Positions 1 through 12,100 of a stretch of DNA of 64,000 bases are shown in pieces. How positions within the stretch are numbered: the stretch's first letter is position 1; the number at the start of each line of letters is the position of its first letter. The stretch is from contig OU015666.1 in NCBI GenBank assembly GCA_907165275.2, positions 1,704,001 to 1,768,000 on the forward strand. Direction: 5' to 3'. Under the pieces are notes generated by a model. The model was not told where the DNA came from. It worked only from the letters and a program-made list of their open reading frames with translations, and did not search any database. Source of the DNA: Zygaena filipendulae (lineage: Eukaryota; Arthropoda; Insecta; Lepidoptera; Zygaenidae). The position numbers were made by a program, and so were the translations under genes.

Positions 1-83
1 AAGTTATGAAATCAAGTCACGCTGTCTAATAGGTACTAATTTATGCGGCTTCCTTATCTGTATCTATAAAATTTATTCTGCAG

Positions 84-3000
84 ATATCCAAGTAGCTGCT
101 AAAGAAACCTTCCAACTGACAGAGGAAGGTGCTAAAGAGGCTTTGTACATGAGCGACGTGGACCCCAACGAGGCGTGTCTCCACGCGCTCCTCAAGGGCG
201 AAGTGTTGGTGGTGCTGTTCAAGATGTTCGATACCGACAATAGAGATTTCGTCAGTGAGTTACTGGAACTCTACAGGGTTAAGCCCAATTCTGTAACGTA
301 TTAAAACTAGGTCTAGGCGCACTGTCTGTCAGTAGACTATGAGCCACTCAGTTTCAATAGTCTAAAGCTAGGGAAGTTGACGTTAAGCTACAAATCAGCC
401 CCTGACTGGAGGAATTAGTGAGCATTTAGTTACTCCTGGTAGGTACATTAAATAATAGTGTTAATATTTACATACTTAGGCCGTCTATTAACGAACCTCA
501 GCAAAAAGAGACCCATGTTAGATTTTATTTACTTTTAGGTGTCGCCTTCTCTTAGTGACCAGATAAATATTATACATTGGCTCCAATTCATGATATACTT
601 TATCTTTTGTACACATTACAATGAGTATCAGTCTCTTTAGGTCCTATTATATCAGCAAAATGCCAAAGAGTGTCAAATTCTGCCAATAGAACTACTTCGT
701 CACGCGCTATACGAAGAGATCCCCGTTCCTAAAGAGGACTTGCCGCCTGAAAAGCAAATACCTCCGTTCCCGGCATACGAGCGGTACGCCACCATCAGTA
801 AAACGAAGAGGGAGGTCAGACGGGACCGCTACGAGGCCAAAATGCAGAAATTGGTAGGGAAATTAAAGGAAGCTTCGTGGAAATCAACGGCTTCTATCTA
901 GACTAACGATTAGTAAGCTACTTATAGTTGTGTTACGAATTGGCAAACGAGTAAGCCTGTAGGTAGTAAATAATAAATAAATAATCTAACATCTATTTAA
1001 TGACTTAGATTTCGCTCGCCTAGTACGTTTCTATCGTGTAGAATACTTCTGAGGCTAAATAATAATTATAAATGAACGCTTTCAATGAAGCGCGAACAAA
1101 AGGAAGAGAGGGAGAGACTAGCGGCAGAGCAGGCGAGGATGGCTCGCGAGGCCGAGGAGGAGCGGCAGCGGCTGGAGAAGCAGCGCCAGGAGGAGGAGCG
1201 GATGGCCAGGATCCAAGCCGGGGTGAGATAACAGGATCTGGAACTGGTATAATAATGCCACGATGAAGGACGGAGTTATGTGACCTCCAGCTAGCTCTTC
1301 GGTCATGATACATTAAACTTGGTTTTTCTTGAAACAACATAACAATATGTTTTCAGATAAATAATAATTGGAGTAGTATTTAAAATAGGTACGTCTTGCT
1401 CACAGTTAGTTTCAGAATAGAATCATATAAAAACAAAATGTGATAAAAGTACAATATTCGAAATAGAATATTGAAAAAAAGGACATTGGAAGTAAAGGAG
1501 GATAATTACCACAACACTGATCAAAATGTGCGTTTACGAACAAAAGGCCCTTGGTTTTTTGTACTATTAATGTCTCTAAATTGATCAATTTTATAAAATG
1601 AACTTCAGCTACCAGCAGACCCCGAACCTGAGGAGATGGGCGAGGAAGGCGTTGAAGGAGAAGAAGCAGTGAAAGTTGAGGAAGTAGAGGAGGTGGTGAG
1701 TATCCTTGTTTTTTCTTCTCTTTTTCATAGAACAGCGGCAGGAGCACACCTTTGACACTTCATACAAAGCGAACTGATTTAACGCCCCCCCACCGGCTTG
1801 TGTGCAAACTTGCAGGTGACTTGTGTGCACACGTGGAGGATGCGCGTGCGGCGTAGGGCTCGCGCCGGGGGTGGGGGGGGGGGACATTCAAGTCGATACT
1901 GTCCGACACACACCGCTACAACAACCTACCGCGACAACCTACACCGCTATCACCTCTAGGCTCGCCGCTACGTCGTGGCGGGCGCGTGGAGGCACGCAGT
2001 TACAAGGGGGCGGGGAGTGTCATTTCTTAATGTAGTAGTTACTTATATTGCAAGGAATAGAGATTATATAAAGAAGCGACACTCTCCACCACCCACCAAA
2101 TTCATGCCCCCTCATTCCCCGCGAAAATTACCTCCGTAAAGACCGAGGAAACTTTGATGCATGTAGAATATACACGTGACAACTATTCACTGACAGCTGA
2201 CAGTTACTGTCAGTTCGCTGTCAACCTTACGATACGCACACACGCACAACATGTGTAGGTACGTACAAGCCGGCGTCCTTTACAGTTTACTTGTGGGAAA
2301 GTCTTACTTGAATCAGATCATTTGTATGAAGTGTCACCGGGCTGGTTCTATGACTTTTCCATTCTCATCGTAATGTCTTCCACAGGTGGTAGAGGAGGAG
2401 AAAGTGGAAGAGGAGGAGGAGTTCCACTCGGACGTGTCGGTGGAGGACGAGGAGTACATCCCGCCGGGCGGGCTGCTCGTACCCGGCCTGTACGCGCCGC
2501 CCAACGAGTTGGCCAAAGCCAACGTACTGGCGTTCTTCTATCCTAAGGTAAAGAATAACCTGCCCACCCGCAAGTCAGGTTCCGGGTTCGACTCCCGGTG
2601 GGAGTGGACTTTATATGATGAACACGAGGTTCCACTTTCCAGGCTAGATGTGTATATTTATTTATACCCACTCTAATATAATATTTTATGTAATAGTATG
2701 TGGTATATATAATATATATACCTCGTTTGCTTGGTTTCTACGACCCAAGCTTATAGTTTAGTGTGGGATCAAGTAGAGCTGTGTAATGTGAAATGTATTA
2801 TCTATTACTTTAAAATTATATCCTTATTATTATTATAAATGCGAAACGGCTCGAACGATCATCATGAAATTTTGCACATGCGTTTTCAAGGTTACAGAAT
2901 AGGACATAGAGTACCTATATACTTTTATCTCGGAATCCCCGCAGTATCTACGAATTTAACGCGGGTGAAACCGCGTGGCGCAGTTAGTAAATATATACAT

Positions 3001-3331
3001 AATGTATCATTGTGTTTATGTTTGCACGTGATGTGGTAGTGACTATAAAATCTATAGTCACTATTCACTATTCACTATTGACGACCCGATTGGCGCAATG
3101 GTCACCATGCCTGCCCGCTAATCAAGAGGTTCCGGGTTCGATTCCCGGTGGGGGTGGACTTTGTGTGATGAACACAGGGTTCCATTTTCCAGTCTGGGTG
3201 TGTATATATATATATCTATAGTATAATATATATGTAATAATATGTGTAGTATATACCACGTTTGCTTGGTTTCCACGACACAAGCTTATAGCTTAGTGTG
3301 GGATCAAGTAGATCTGTGTGTTGTGAAGTGG

Positions 3332-3366
<35 letters not shown>

Positions 3367-5784
3367 AGGTGCCACACCACGTGCAAACATTAGCCATCTA
3401 TAGTATAGATGGAAAATCAATCCGATTTAAACCCGGTGCTTGGGTTTAAGCTTGTAAATGCCCAGGTTTAAATCGTCTTTAAACCCGAGCACCGGGGTTG
3501 ATTGCTCATCTTTAGTGGTGACCCGCGGTGGTCGGCAGGTGGTGACGCAGCTGGCGCCGATCGAGTCGGAGCACCTGCCGCCGCACGTGCTGGTCATGTT
3601 CAACATCGACAAGCGGCACGAGGTCATGGACGTCGCCCACCAGTACCCGGACGACATACTCAACGTGAGCGCGGATTAGGGAACTCTTACCCCCATCCAC
3701 CCCCTCGGTGGCCACCAGTAGTATATGCCAAGACCCGACTTCACCCCCTCTAGTTATCATGTATGGTAGGTATGGTTTCATTCACAAAAACGGTTTTAAA
3801 TATTTTTTTGAAAAATAGAAAATTTGATAAAGAAAAAAATTCATTGGCTCATATTTTTGTTTTTTTTTTTTTGTTTTTTTTAACTCTCGCAGGAACTCCG
3901 AAGTCCGAAATATCGCAGGTGGAACCACGGGGGACAGCTAGTTTATAATATTAGTATAGGTTAGTATTATTATCTAGTAGTTATTATTTAACATAATATC
4001 GTAAGTCTAAGTACCTACTTTGAACTTTTTCGAGTATAGATAGCAAATTTTTGAACGTTTAACTCGTACTGCCCTTTGATTTTCGTCGCTTGCAGATGGG
4101 CGTATTCATCGGCGACGAGCCGACCGGCGCCGAGCACATTGCTTTCACGGTCAAACAGTACGACAAGATGGAGAGACTAAGGAAGCAGTAAGGGAACATC
4201 ATGCATTTGTGAATAAGTTGTCATTGTGCAAACGGTTTAAAATAAAACTCCAGTAACTAGGTTTACGAAGTTCACTTTTCCGAACTTATGGCATCCAGTC
4301 TTGAACAATTTTCCGCTAAAATATCTCTCTATCGCTTTCTTCTTATTGACTTTGGCATAATATAATGCGTCAAGCTAGTTGCTAGTATACCGTTTTCTTC
4401 TTTTGCCCTTTCATATTGTTCTAGTTTTTGGTATGAATACTTACCCAATAGAAGCAATTTATGTTTTACGATAAAATAATAGAAATTATTTAAAGAAAAG
4501 AAAACTGGTCGACAAATGAAAAGCATCGGAGAGTTTTTAAAAAGAGAACACGTTCGTGTTCAACTCTTCCACAGCAAGGACCGGCTGGCGGTGATGGTGT
4601 CGCGCAAGCGCAGCCTGGCGCTGCTGCAGCTGGCCGGCCTGAACCCGTGCTACATCAGCAGCGACGTGCAGGCCGGCGAGCGCGACTGCCTCACGCTGTT
4701 CCCGGTGGGCTACGGCGACGACTATGAGGAGGAGCAGAGCGTCACCGAGGAAGAGATACAGGTCCATACATACCGATATGTACATACACTCCACCGTCCA
4801 CACCAGTGGCAAGCGTACTGGCTTGTTGCAATTTTTTTTTCATAGAGTTGTACACAGAGCGATATTGATTCATTCTTTCCGTTCGATTTTGAAACAAAAA
4901 AAAAAACATTTTTTTTTGATGGATTGAATGTGTTCGTGGAACGGCGTGATATTACGTTCAACCCACACTTTTAGGTCTGAATGCGTGCGCCGAATGCCGT
5001 TCTATACTCTGTTATTCCCAGCGGGACTTACACTATTTAATTTAGACCTTAATGAATAATGGAAGTGTAAAATATAAGATACCTAGTATTTACCAGTTTT
5101 TCCCGAAGAAACAATAAATAGAACAAAAGAGAAATAGCCTAAGTTTCCAACATCTCAACGATTCGGTCTAAGAAACACAAAAAATATTTTTGTCATATAA
5201 CTTTCAGGAAGTGGCACCGGAACCAGAGAAACCGCCAGAGGTAATGTTCCTTTTTTCACAAGAGATTACTCAATCAATACCTACTCCTACTTTTCAATAG
5301 GTAGGTATTAGGTAGGATTATAAAATTAGTGGACGTAATATAAACTATAACAACTAACTTTCAAAGAAACATTCATGATAAGTAATACTTAGTAGAAGAA
5401 AATACGAGCGAAGTAACGTTTTTCAATAGATTTTTTAGGACAAAAACGCGTTTTTTTCCGATTTTTTTTACTAATAAAACACTAGTGCATTGATTTTATC
5501 TAAACATGTAATAGATAAACTTAAATCGCATATAAACTTTTTCAACATAAATTGCTTGCACTTGCACGAAAGGTTTAAGAAAGAAACACAAAGTTAATTA
5601 GGAGTTCCTGCGGGAACTCCGAAGTGAACGCGGGTGAAACCGCGGGTAACAGCTTGTAATACGTAATATACTAGGCTCGTTTATGTATGTTTCTAATATA
5701 TTTTCCCAATCATGTCGCCAGCCCGAACCAGAGGTCGAGGAGCCGAAGGGTGATGACGAGGATGCTGACGATGAAGAAGATTAG
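84..5784 (+). CDS. 3' part of an unidentified multi-exon gene (charged coiled-coil, acidic C-terminus)
   Basis: Ten coding exons can be chained in phase: about 84-277 (donor GTTAAG at 278; an alternative GTCAGT donor at 251 is also in phase), 656-853, 1091-1222, 1609-1695, 2386-2547, 3539-3664, 4096-4187, 4575-4761, 5208-5240 and 5722-5784, ending in TAG. The first exon has an acceptor at 82-83, so the start lies upstream of the window. About 420 residues are visible. They include a strongly charged helical stretch rich in Arg/Gln/Glu (exon 3), a Glu-run segment (exons 4-5), a globular GC-rich part (exons 5-8, with motifs such as VLVMFNIDKRHEV and LALLQLAGLNPCYIS) and an acidic Pro/Glu tail ending DDEED. 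I do not recognise the family; an axonemal or scaffold role would be a guess. The acceptor of exon 6 is uncertain (3516 lacks phase; 3539 fits). Coding GC contrasts sharply with the AT-rich introns, which hold SINE and Helitron-like copies. Confidence 0.75.
2556..2818 (+). mobile_element. tRNA-derived SINE, diverged copy
   Basis: Same family as 3081-3365, with a degraded head. GGTTCCGGGTTCGACTCCC is retained, as is the GATCAAGTAGAGCTGTGTAA end. It begins within about 10 bases of the exon 5 donor (2548) of the leftmost gene. Confidence 0.8.
2820..2990 (+). mobile_element. Helitron-like element in intron of leftmost gene
   Basis: TCCTTATTATTATTATAAAT start, CATGAAATTTTGCACATG middle, and AACGCGGGTGAAACCGCG with CAGTTAGT end. 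Confidence 0.65.
3081..3365 (+). mobile_element. tRNA-derived SINE, full copy
   Basis: The head ACCCGATTGGCGCAATGG is an A-box-like segment, followed by GGTTCCGGGTTCGATTCCC as B box. The body carries GTGTGATGAACACAGGG, CGTTTGCTTGGTTTCC and GGGATCAAGTAGATCTGTG, and the copy ends in an (ATT)n tail. It lies in the intron before exon 6 of the leftmost gene. Confidence 0.88.
3418..3504. repeat. foldback repeat before exon 6 of leftmost gene
   Basis: Left ACCCGGTGCTTGGGTTTAAG and the right segment CTTTAAACCCGAGCACCGGG are imperfect complements, with CAATC and GATTG at the outer edges. Confidence 0.55.
5600..5660 (+). repeat. Helitron-like 3' fragment
   Basis: GAGTTCCTGCGGGAACTCC then CGCGGGTGAAACCGCGGG and CAGCTTGTA, just before the last exon of the leftmost gene. 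Confidence 0.6.
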
Positions 5785-6085
5785 ATCCATGACCTTAATG
5801 CTATATTTTACCACCGTACGGTGAAATAGTGCCTTAGGTCAAGTTCCAGATTCATTATGAGTACTATGACCAATGTCGTTTCTTGACTGCTTATAGCAAA
5901 TAACAATAATATCTATACTAATATTATAAAGCTAGTTTGGTTGAACGCGCTATTTGCTGGCAATTGTCTTGTGTTAAAAAATAGGCATTCATACTTCAGT
6001 CTTTTATTATTTGTTAATATTTACAATAATATATTAATTTGTTTAACGTTACAATAATTATTATAATTATAAACACTCTAACTTA

Positions 6086-6091
6086 TTTATT
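6086..6091 (-). terminator. candidate poly(A) signal of the TYSND1-like gene
   Basis: Read on the minus strand this is AATAAA, about 92 bases after the TYSND1 stop at 6183. It lies between the two convergent genes, whose stop codons are only about 400 bases apart. Confidence 0.45.
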
Positions 6092-6182
6092 ATATAAACA
6101 TTAAATTATTATTATATAAACACCCCAATGAAATCTAAATATGTTATTATCTATTTTGTTTCATTTCCTAACTAGTTTTTTT

Positions 6183-9100
6183 TTATATTTTCGATCTGTA
6201 AGGGAGCAATCTCCACTGGGATTGAATCATTTCTTTGTTGTTTTCTATTTGAGCCAGTTTTGTGGTATCTGAAACAAAAAACTTGTTGAAAACCACGAAT
6301 GTGAAAATTTGTGAAGATGTTTGTTTGTTTGTGAATCAATCACGCATAGACGGATGGATTTGTGGTGTTCAGTGCACATAATAGGTGTATAGAACATAAT
6401 AGGGATGTTGACTACTTTTAAAAATCAAAATTCTAATTAGTCCGTCAGTTAGAAAATAAAAAAACAATAGACACGTATTTTTTGCTTTTTCAAATAAATA
6501 AATAATGTGCTGTTTGGGGGCTAATCGGTCGCTCTCTCAACATAGATGGACCTGTGTCTGTCTGTGAACCTTCTCGTCTCCATGAAAGAAGGAAAATAAA
6601 TAAGAAACTACATACACACACACACACACGCACCCTCACGCACACCACACCACACAAAGTAGGTACTTTTCTAATCGTAACTTATTATTAACCCGATTGG
6701 CACAGTAGGTCACCATGCCTGCCCGCAATCAAAAGGTTTCGGGTTCGGTTCCCGGTGGGGGTGCACTTTGTGCAGTGAACTGTGACACAGGGTTCCACTT
6801 TCCAGTCTGGGTGTGTTTATATAATATCTTGGTCAATATACATAATTTATAAGTAATTCTCTGTACTGTATACAACGTTTGCTTGGTTTCCACGACACAA
6901 GCTAACCAGTCTCTCACAATAAATCGTATAATATATTACCTTTGTCGAGCATGAAGGTGCGCAACAGTCGCGCGACGGCGCGCGCCGGCACCGCCATGTT
7001 GATGTACGGGTAGCACGCGCCCGTCTGCGTCTTGGCGTTGCTGACCGTCACGCCGACCAGCTCCACGGGGCGGCCGGCCGCGCCCGCGCCCGCCCGCACG
7101 CGCAGCACCGGGCCCCCGCTGCCGGCCACGCGGGAGGGTTACGATCGAAGGATGGACAGGAAATCAAATGAATGAGGTGAACGAATGAAATGATATGGAA
7201 TGGGCATGTGGACTAATTTTTATTTTTTTGTCCGTCTTGTAGATTATTAAAAAATATTGGACACGTATTTTCTCTTTTTTTATGCAATCAAAAAATAACG
7301 GCGATATATTGAGTTGAATTTTCGCGTGACGTCACTATTCGGACAGTTTGTATGGCGGTTTTAGCGGTTAGTGACGCCACGACCCCCTCACCCTAAACTT
7401 TAAAAAAGCAAAAAATACGTGTCTATTGTTTTTTTATTTTCTATCTGACGGACTAATTAGAATTTTGATTTTCAAAAGTAGTCCACATCCCCATTATTTT
7501 CATTCGAGACGAAAACGGTAAAAAAAACAGAACAGAAATGGCAACCAGCTCAGCATAAGCTGGGAACCTAAAGGGAGAGGGCTGTTTATTTGCAGATAGA
7601 TAGAATAGTCGGTGTTAAGTTGGACGAGGACTCATTGAAACCCACGATAAATCATGCTTATACATCTAACCAATAAATAAACCACTGATTTTATTATTTA
7701 CTAGCTGTGCCCCGCGGTTTCACCCGCGTGAAAGCTTTTTATACAACAACTTTTTTTCCCGATATCCGATTTCAATGGAACAAAGCCTATATGTAGCTCC
7801 AGGCTAAGCTTAATCTATCTGTGAAAACAGCATGACACTCCGTTCAGTAGATGTGGAGATTATCGCGAACAGACAGACAGAAAAGAATTTTAAAAACTTT
7901 TTTTTTGGGCTTGGTCACTCTTCTTTTATCACCCCTCTCAATTTTAGGTAAAAATATTCAATTTACAGAATCGCGGGTTCTACTCTTTTATTATAGTATA
8001 GAAGATATAGAGAAAATCCACTACTCTAACTCCAACTGCCTATTATATTAGGTGTGTCCACTCCCCACGCGAGTGATGATGGTGGCTGAATGATGATGTC
8101 GGGTGCCGGTGGTCACCTGAAGCCGGACTGCACGCAGCACGAGGTCTGCAGCATGGAGGGCGAGGCGTTGCTCACGTGGCCGGCGGTGAGCGCGGGCCGC
8201 AGCTGCCGCAGCTGCGTCTCGCTGAAGAACGGGTAGCCCGCCGCCAGCACCGGCTCGCCTGCAACCGCCCGACAGACAGAAGGCACAACCGCGTTTAGTA
8301 TGGAAACAAATAGAACGATATTTGGTTCGGTACTCAGTGTTTGTTTTTAAAAATTCATAATTTTGGAAGTATAGTGGAAAATATACTTGGAATGTCCGCG
8401 AAAGAAGTTTCTGGAAAGTTAGAGTATCTCTAGAGCAATAGGCTATTTGACTCATTTTTTTTTCTTAGTCCGTCTTGTAGATTAATAAAAAATATTGGAC
8501 ACGTATTTTTTCTTTTTTTACGTAATCAAAAAATAACAGAGATACATTAAGTTGAAATTTCGCGTGACGTCACTAACTAGTGCAGTTTGTATGGCGGCTT
8601 GTAGCGGTAAGTGACGTCACGAGCCCCCACCCTAAACTTTAATGCGCTTTATCTCTGAGTATTTTCATTTATTTGAAAAATAAAAAAATACGTGTCTAAT
8701 GATTTTTAATTTTCTAAAAGACGGACTAATTAAAATTTTGATTTTCAAATGTTGTCAACATCCCTATTCAGTGTAATCGAGAATTTCGACAGATGAATTT
8801 GACAATTTTTTTTTAGTCTGTCCTGAGGATTCGTAAAAAATATTAAACACGTATTTTTTTTAAAGTAAGCAAAAAAAAAACGGAGATGAGTCGAAATATC
8901 ACGTGACGTCACAAGCAGGTTCAGTTTTTACTTGCATATTATGACGTTACGAGCGCCCACTCGTAAACTTCAATGCGGACGGACGGACCAAATGGAATTT
9001 AGAAAAAAGAAATTAATCAACTAGCCTATTGGTAGACATAATATTACTTATGTGCTCTCCCGATTTTGCGATCTGGAAGTGTCAAAATAGCCATAGGCAG

Positions 9101-12100
9101 TGGCGTCTCTAGCCCATGTATCGCCCGTGTGCAAACATTACCCTAGCGCCCCCTAGTAGGTAAAGTTTCTGTAAACACACTGTAAAATTATTTTGGTGTA
9201 CAATAAAGTGTATTCTATTCTATTCTATTCTATTCTATTCTATTCTAAATATAAGAAGAGCTCCAGATGCCACTGCCCTGCGACCTGCACCATAAGGAAA
9301 AGACGCCTCTGGCCATAGGCACCCGATTGGCGTAGTAGGTCATCATGCCTGCCCACTAACCAAGAGGTTCCGGGTTCGATTCCCGGTGGGGGTGCACTTT
9401 GTGTGATGAATTCCCGCGGGAACTCCGGCACTAATGCGGAGAACAGCTAATCACCGTAAACTACTGTCGGGGTACAAAGAAGGACAAAGAGTACTTTTTT
9501 CCCGCAACCTCCGCGGGAACTCCGGAAGTACCGCGGATGAAATCGTGGGGGACAGCTAGTTATTATTATAATTATGTATTATACCTTTCTCGGCGGGCCG
9601 GTCGGCGAGCGCGGCGGGCGTGAGGCGCGGCCGGAGCTGCGCGCCCGTCAGCACCAGCGCCAGGTCGTACGCGGTGGCGTCGCGCGTCTTGTAGCGCACT
9701 ACCGCCGTCTCCGACGCGCCCTGGCAGTACACCGACACCTTGTACGATTGGTACTGCAACGAGAAAGGAACCCGCCGGCTGTTATTAATAGTAGATTAGT
9801 AGCCAAGGGCTGTAAGGCATCAATTGCAGCCTCGAACTATAAACGTCCTCGCTGCGCTCGTGCGCCTAAATATCTCGGGCTGCAACTGATGCTTCCACCC
9901 GAGCTAATTACTCTGCTTTACATCTCGATTGTGAGATAAGTAGAAAAAAACCGGCATTACATTTTGTTAATTTTTTTTTTCAAGAACGAAATTGAGCTTC
10001 GCCGTTCGATATTTAAAATTGATGACTATTATACTTATACGAAGACAAGGCTGAATAGCGAAGCGACCTTTGTCATTGGGCTGAATGCATGATGTCTATT
10101 GCCAGTATGATGGTTGGATGTACGCAAACTTTTTGAAAGAGTGAAGTTTTTTTTAAATTACTTACCGCCCTAGGGCTTTTCTAGTTACATTATTACCCTA
10201 GAGCGCTAATTGGTCACCTACAAGCCCCATTTGGGGGAATAAGCACCTACTTACCGAATATGAGAGATGTAAAACTAATTAACTAGTTGTTTTCCGCGGT
10301 TTCAGCCGCGGTGATTTCGGAGTGCCTGCGGTAATTCCGGGTTACAACATAGCCTATGACAATCCCGACTAATGTGGCTCTAGAGATTAGTGTGTAGATC
10401 CAGAGATTACCCCCTACAATCTCAGAAACTCACCCTCAGGGCGGCTTTTGTGCACTCACTGCACAAAAGCCGCCCTGCACGTATGCACACAAGTCACCCT
10501 GCGCGTGTGCACACAAGCCACCCTGCACGTATGCACACAAGTCACCTTGCGCGTATGCACACAAGTCACCCTGCGCGTGTGCACACAAGCCACCCTGCGC
10601 GTGTGCACACGTGCAGGGCTTGTTCGGTAAAGTTCACGACCAAAAATATCCCCCTCGAAGGTTGGTCAACAGTATTTCTGCTACCGGTGTTCGGTTGGGC
10701 ACTATATTTGGTCAGTATACTCCCCCGTAGTTTGCACGTTATTGACACCGTGCGGGGTCTGTTCCTGTGACTGCTGGTCACTGATATGTCGCCAACATTT
10801 ATCCTTCGAACAACGAAGGGCGACCGAAATCCTTTCGGTCTGATTATTTTCTGTCCGTGCTGCACGTGTGCACACAAGCCGCCCGCCCGCAGTAGTGGGA
10901 CTAGTGGGGGAGGGGGGGATGGGGGAGTTGAAGCGGTTCGTTCATAATGGAGTGTGGGGGGTACTTACGTCCCGGACGACGTGCGCGCAGGTCAGCACGT
11001 ACCCCTCGCCGAGGTACACCCCCGCGCCCCACGACGACCCGCAGCGCACCAGCACCGTCGTACTGTCTATGCTATCTGGAAACCGCGTCAGGTTTTTATA
11101 AAAAACTAGCTGTACCCCGCGGTTTCGTCCGCGGTAATTTCGGAGTTCCCGCGGAAATTTCGGGTTATAATAGGGATGTGGACTACTTTTGAAAATCAAA
11201 ATTCTAATAAGTCCGTCAGTTAGAAAATAAAAAAACAATAGACACGTATTTTTTGCTTTTTCAAATAAATTAAAATATACAGAGATAAAGCGCATTAAAG
11301 TTTAGGGTGAGTGGGTCGTGACGTCACTAACCGCTAAAACCGCCATAAAACTGTCAGAATAGTGACGTCACGCGGCTTTCAACTCAATATATAGACATAG
11401 ACATAGATACTTTATTTGGCATCAACATCAAAATACCTTAAATAGGAATACAAAAAAAATACAAGTAGGTACGTAAAAAAAATATCGCCGTTATATTTTG
11501 ATTACGTAAAAAAAGAAAAAATACGTGTCCAATATTTTTTAAAAATCTATAAGACGGACTAAAAAATTAAAATTAGGCAACATGCCCATTATGTTATACA
11601 ACGTGGCTTTCTATTGGTAAAATAATTTTCAAAACTCACAAACTTTACCTCTGCAACCCAGAATTTCCGCGGGAACCCTGAAATTACCGCGGGTGAAATC
11701 GCGGGGCACAGCTAGTCCTACTAATATTATAAACGCGAAAGTTTGTAAGAATGTATGGATGGGTGGGTGGATGGATGGATGTTTGTTACTCTTTCATGCA
11801 AAAACTACTGGATGGATTTAAATGAAACTTATAATAATATAGCTTATACATCAGATTAACACATAGGATACTTTTTATCCCCTAATTCCCGCAGGAACCC
11901 CGAAATTACCGCGGGTGAAACCGCGGGGCACAGCTAGTGTGCAATATGTTTGTGGTTGACTGCACACGTGGGTACCTAGTACCTACCCAGGATCCGGCGG
12001 TAGTGGTCGGGCACGGGCGCGAGCGGCGGGCGGCGCGCCGCCACGCGCAGCTTGCTGGCCAGCACGCTGCCGAGCGGCGCCACCAGCGTCAGCCCCACCC

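Noticed and set aside
1020..1340. Minus-strand frame rich in Pro/Ala
   Set aside because: It is the antisense of the GC-rich charged exon 1091-1222.
3081..3165. tRNA-like segment with a good B box
   Set aside because: The acceptor arms do not pair, and the same head with a 200-bp body and tail occurs many times, so it is a SINE.
3516..3538. Extension of exon 6 to the acceptor at 3514-3515
   Set aside because: It begins out of phase with exon 5 (TGG TGA); the acceptor at 3537-3538 keeps phase 0.
8048..8455. 135-codon minus-strand frame
   Set aside because: It overlaps TYSND1 exon 8 in the wrong frame; the correct frame gives the conserved GEPVLAAGYPFF.
10471..10614. Regular repeats resembling a CRISPR array
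   Set aside because: The units are contiguous with no unique spacers and the genome is eukaryotic; it is a minisatellite.
10390..10770. 126-codon plus-strand frame rich in MHTSHP repeats
   Set aside because: It is just the translation of the 24-bp minisatellite.
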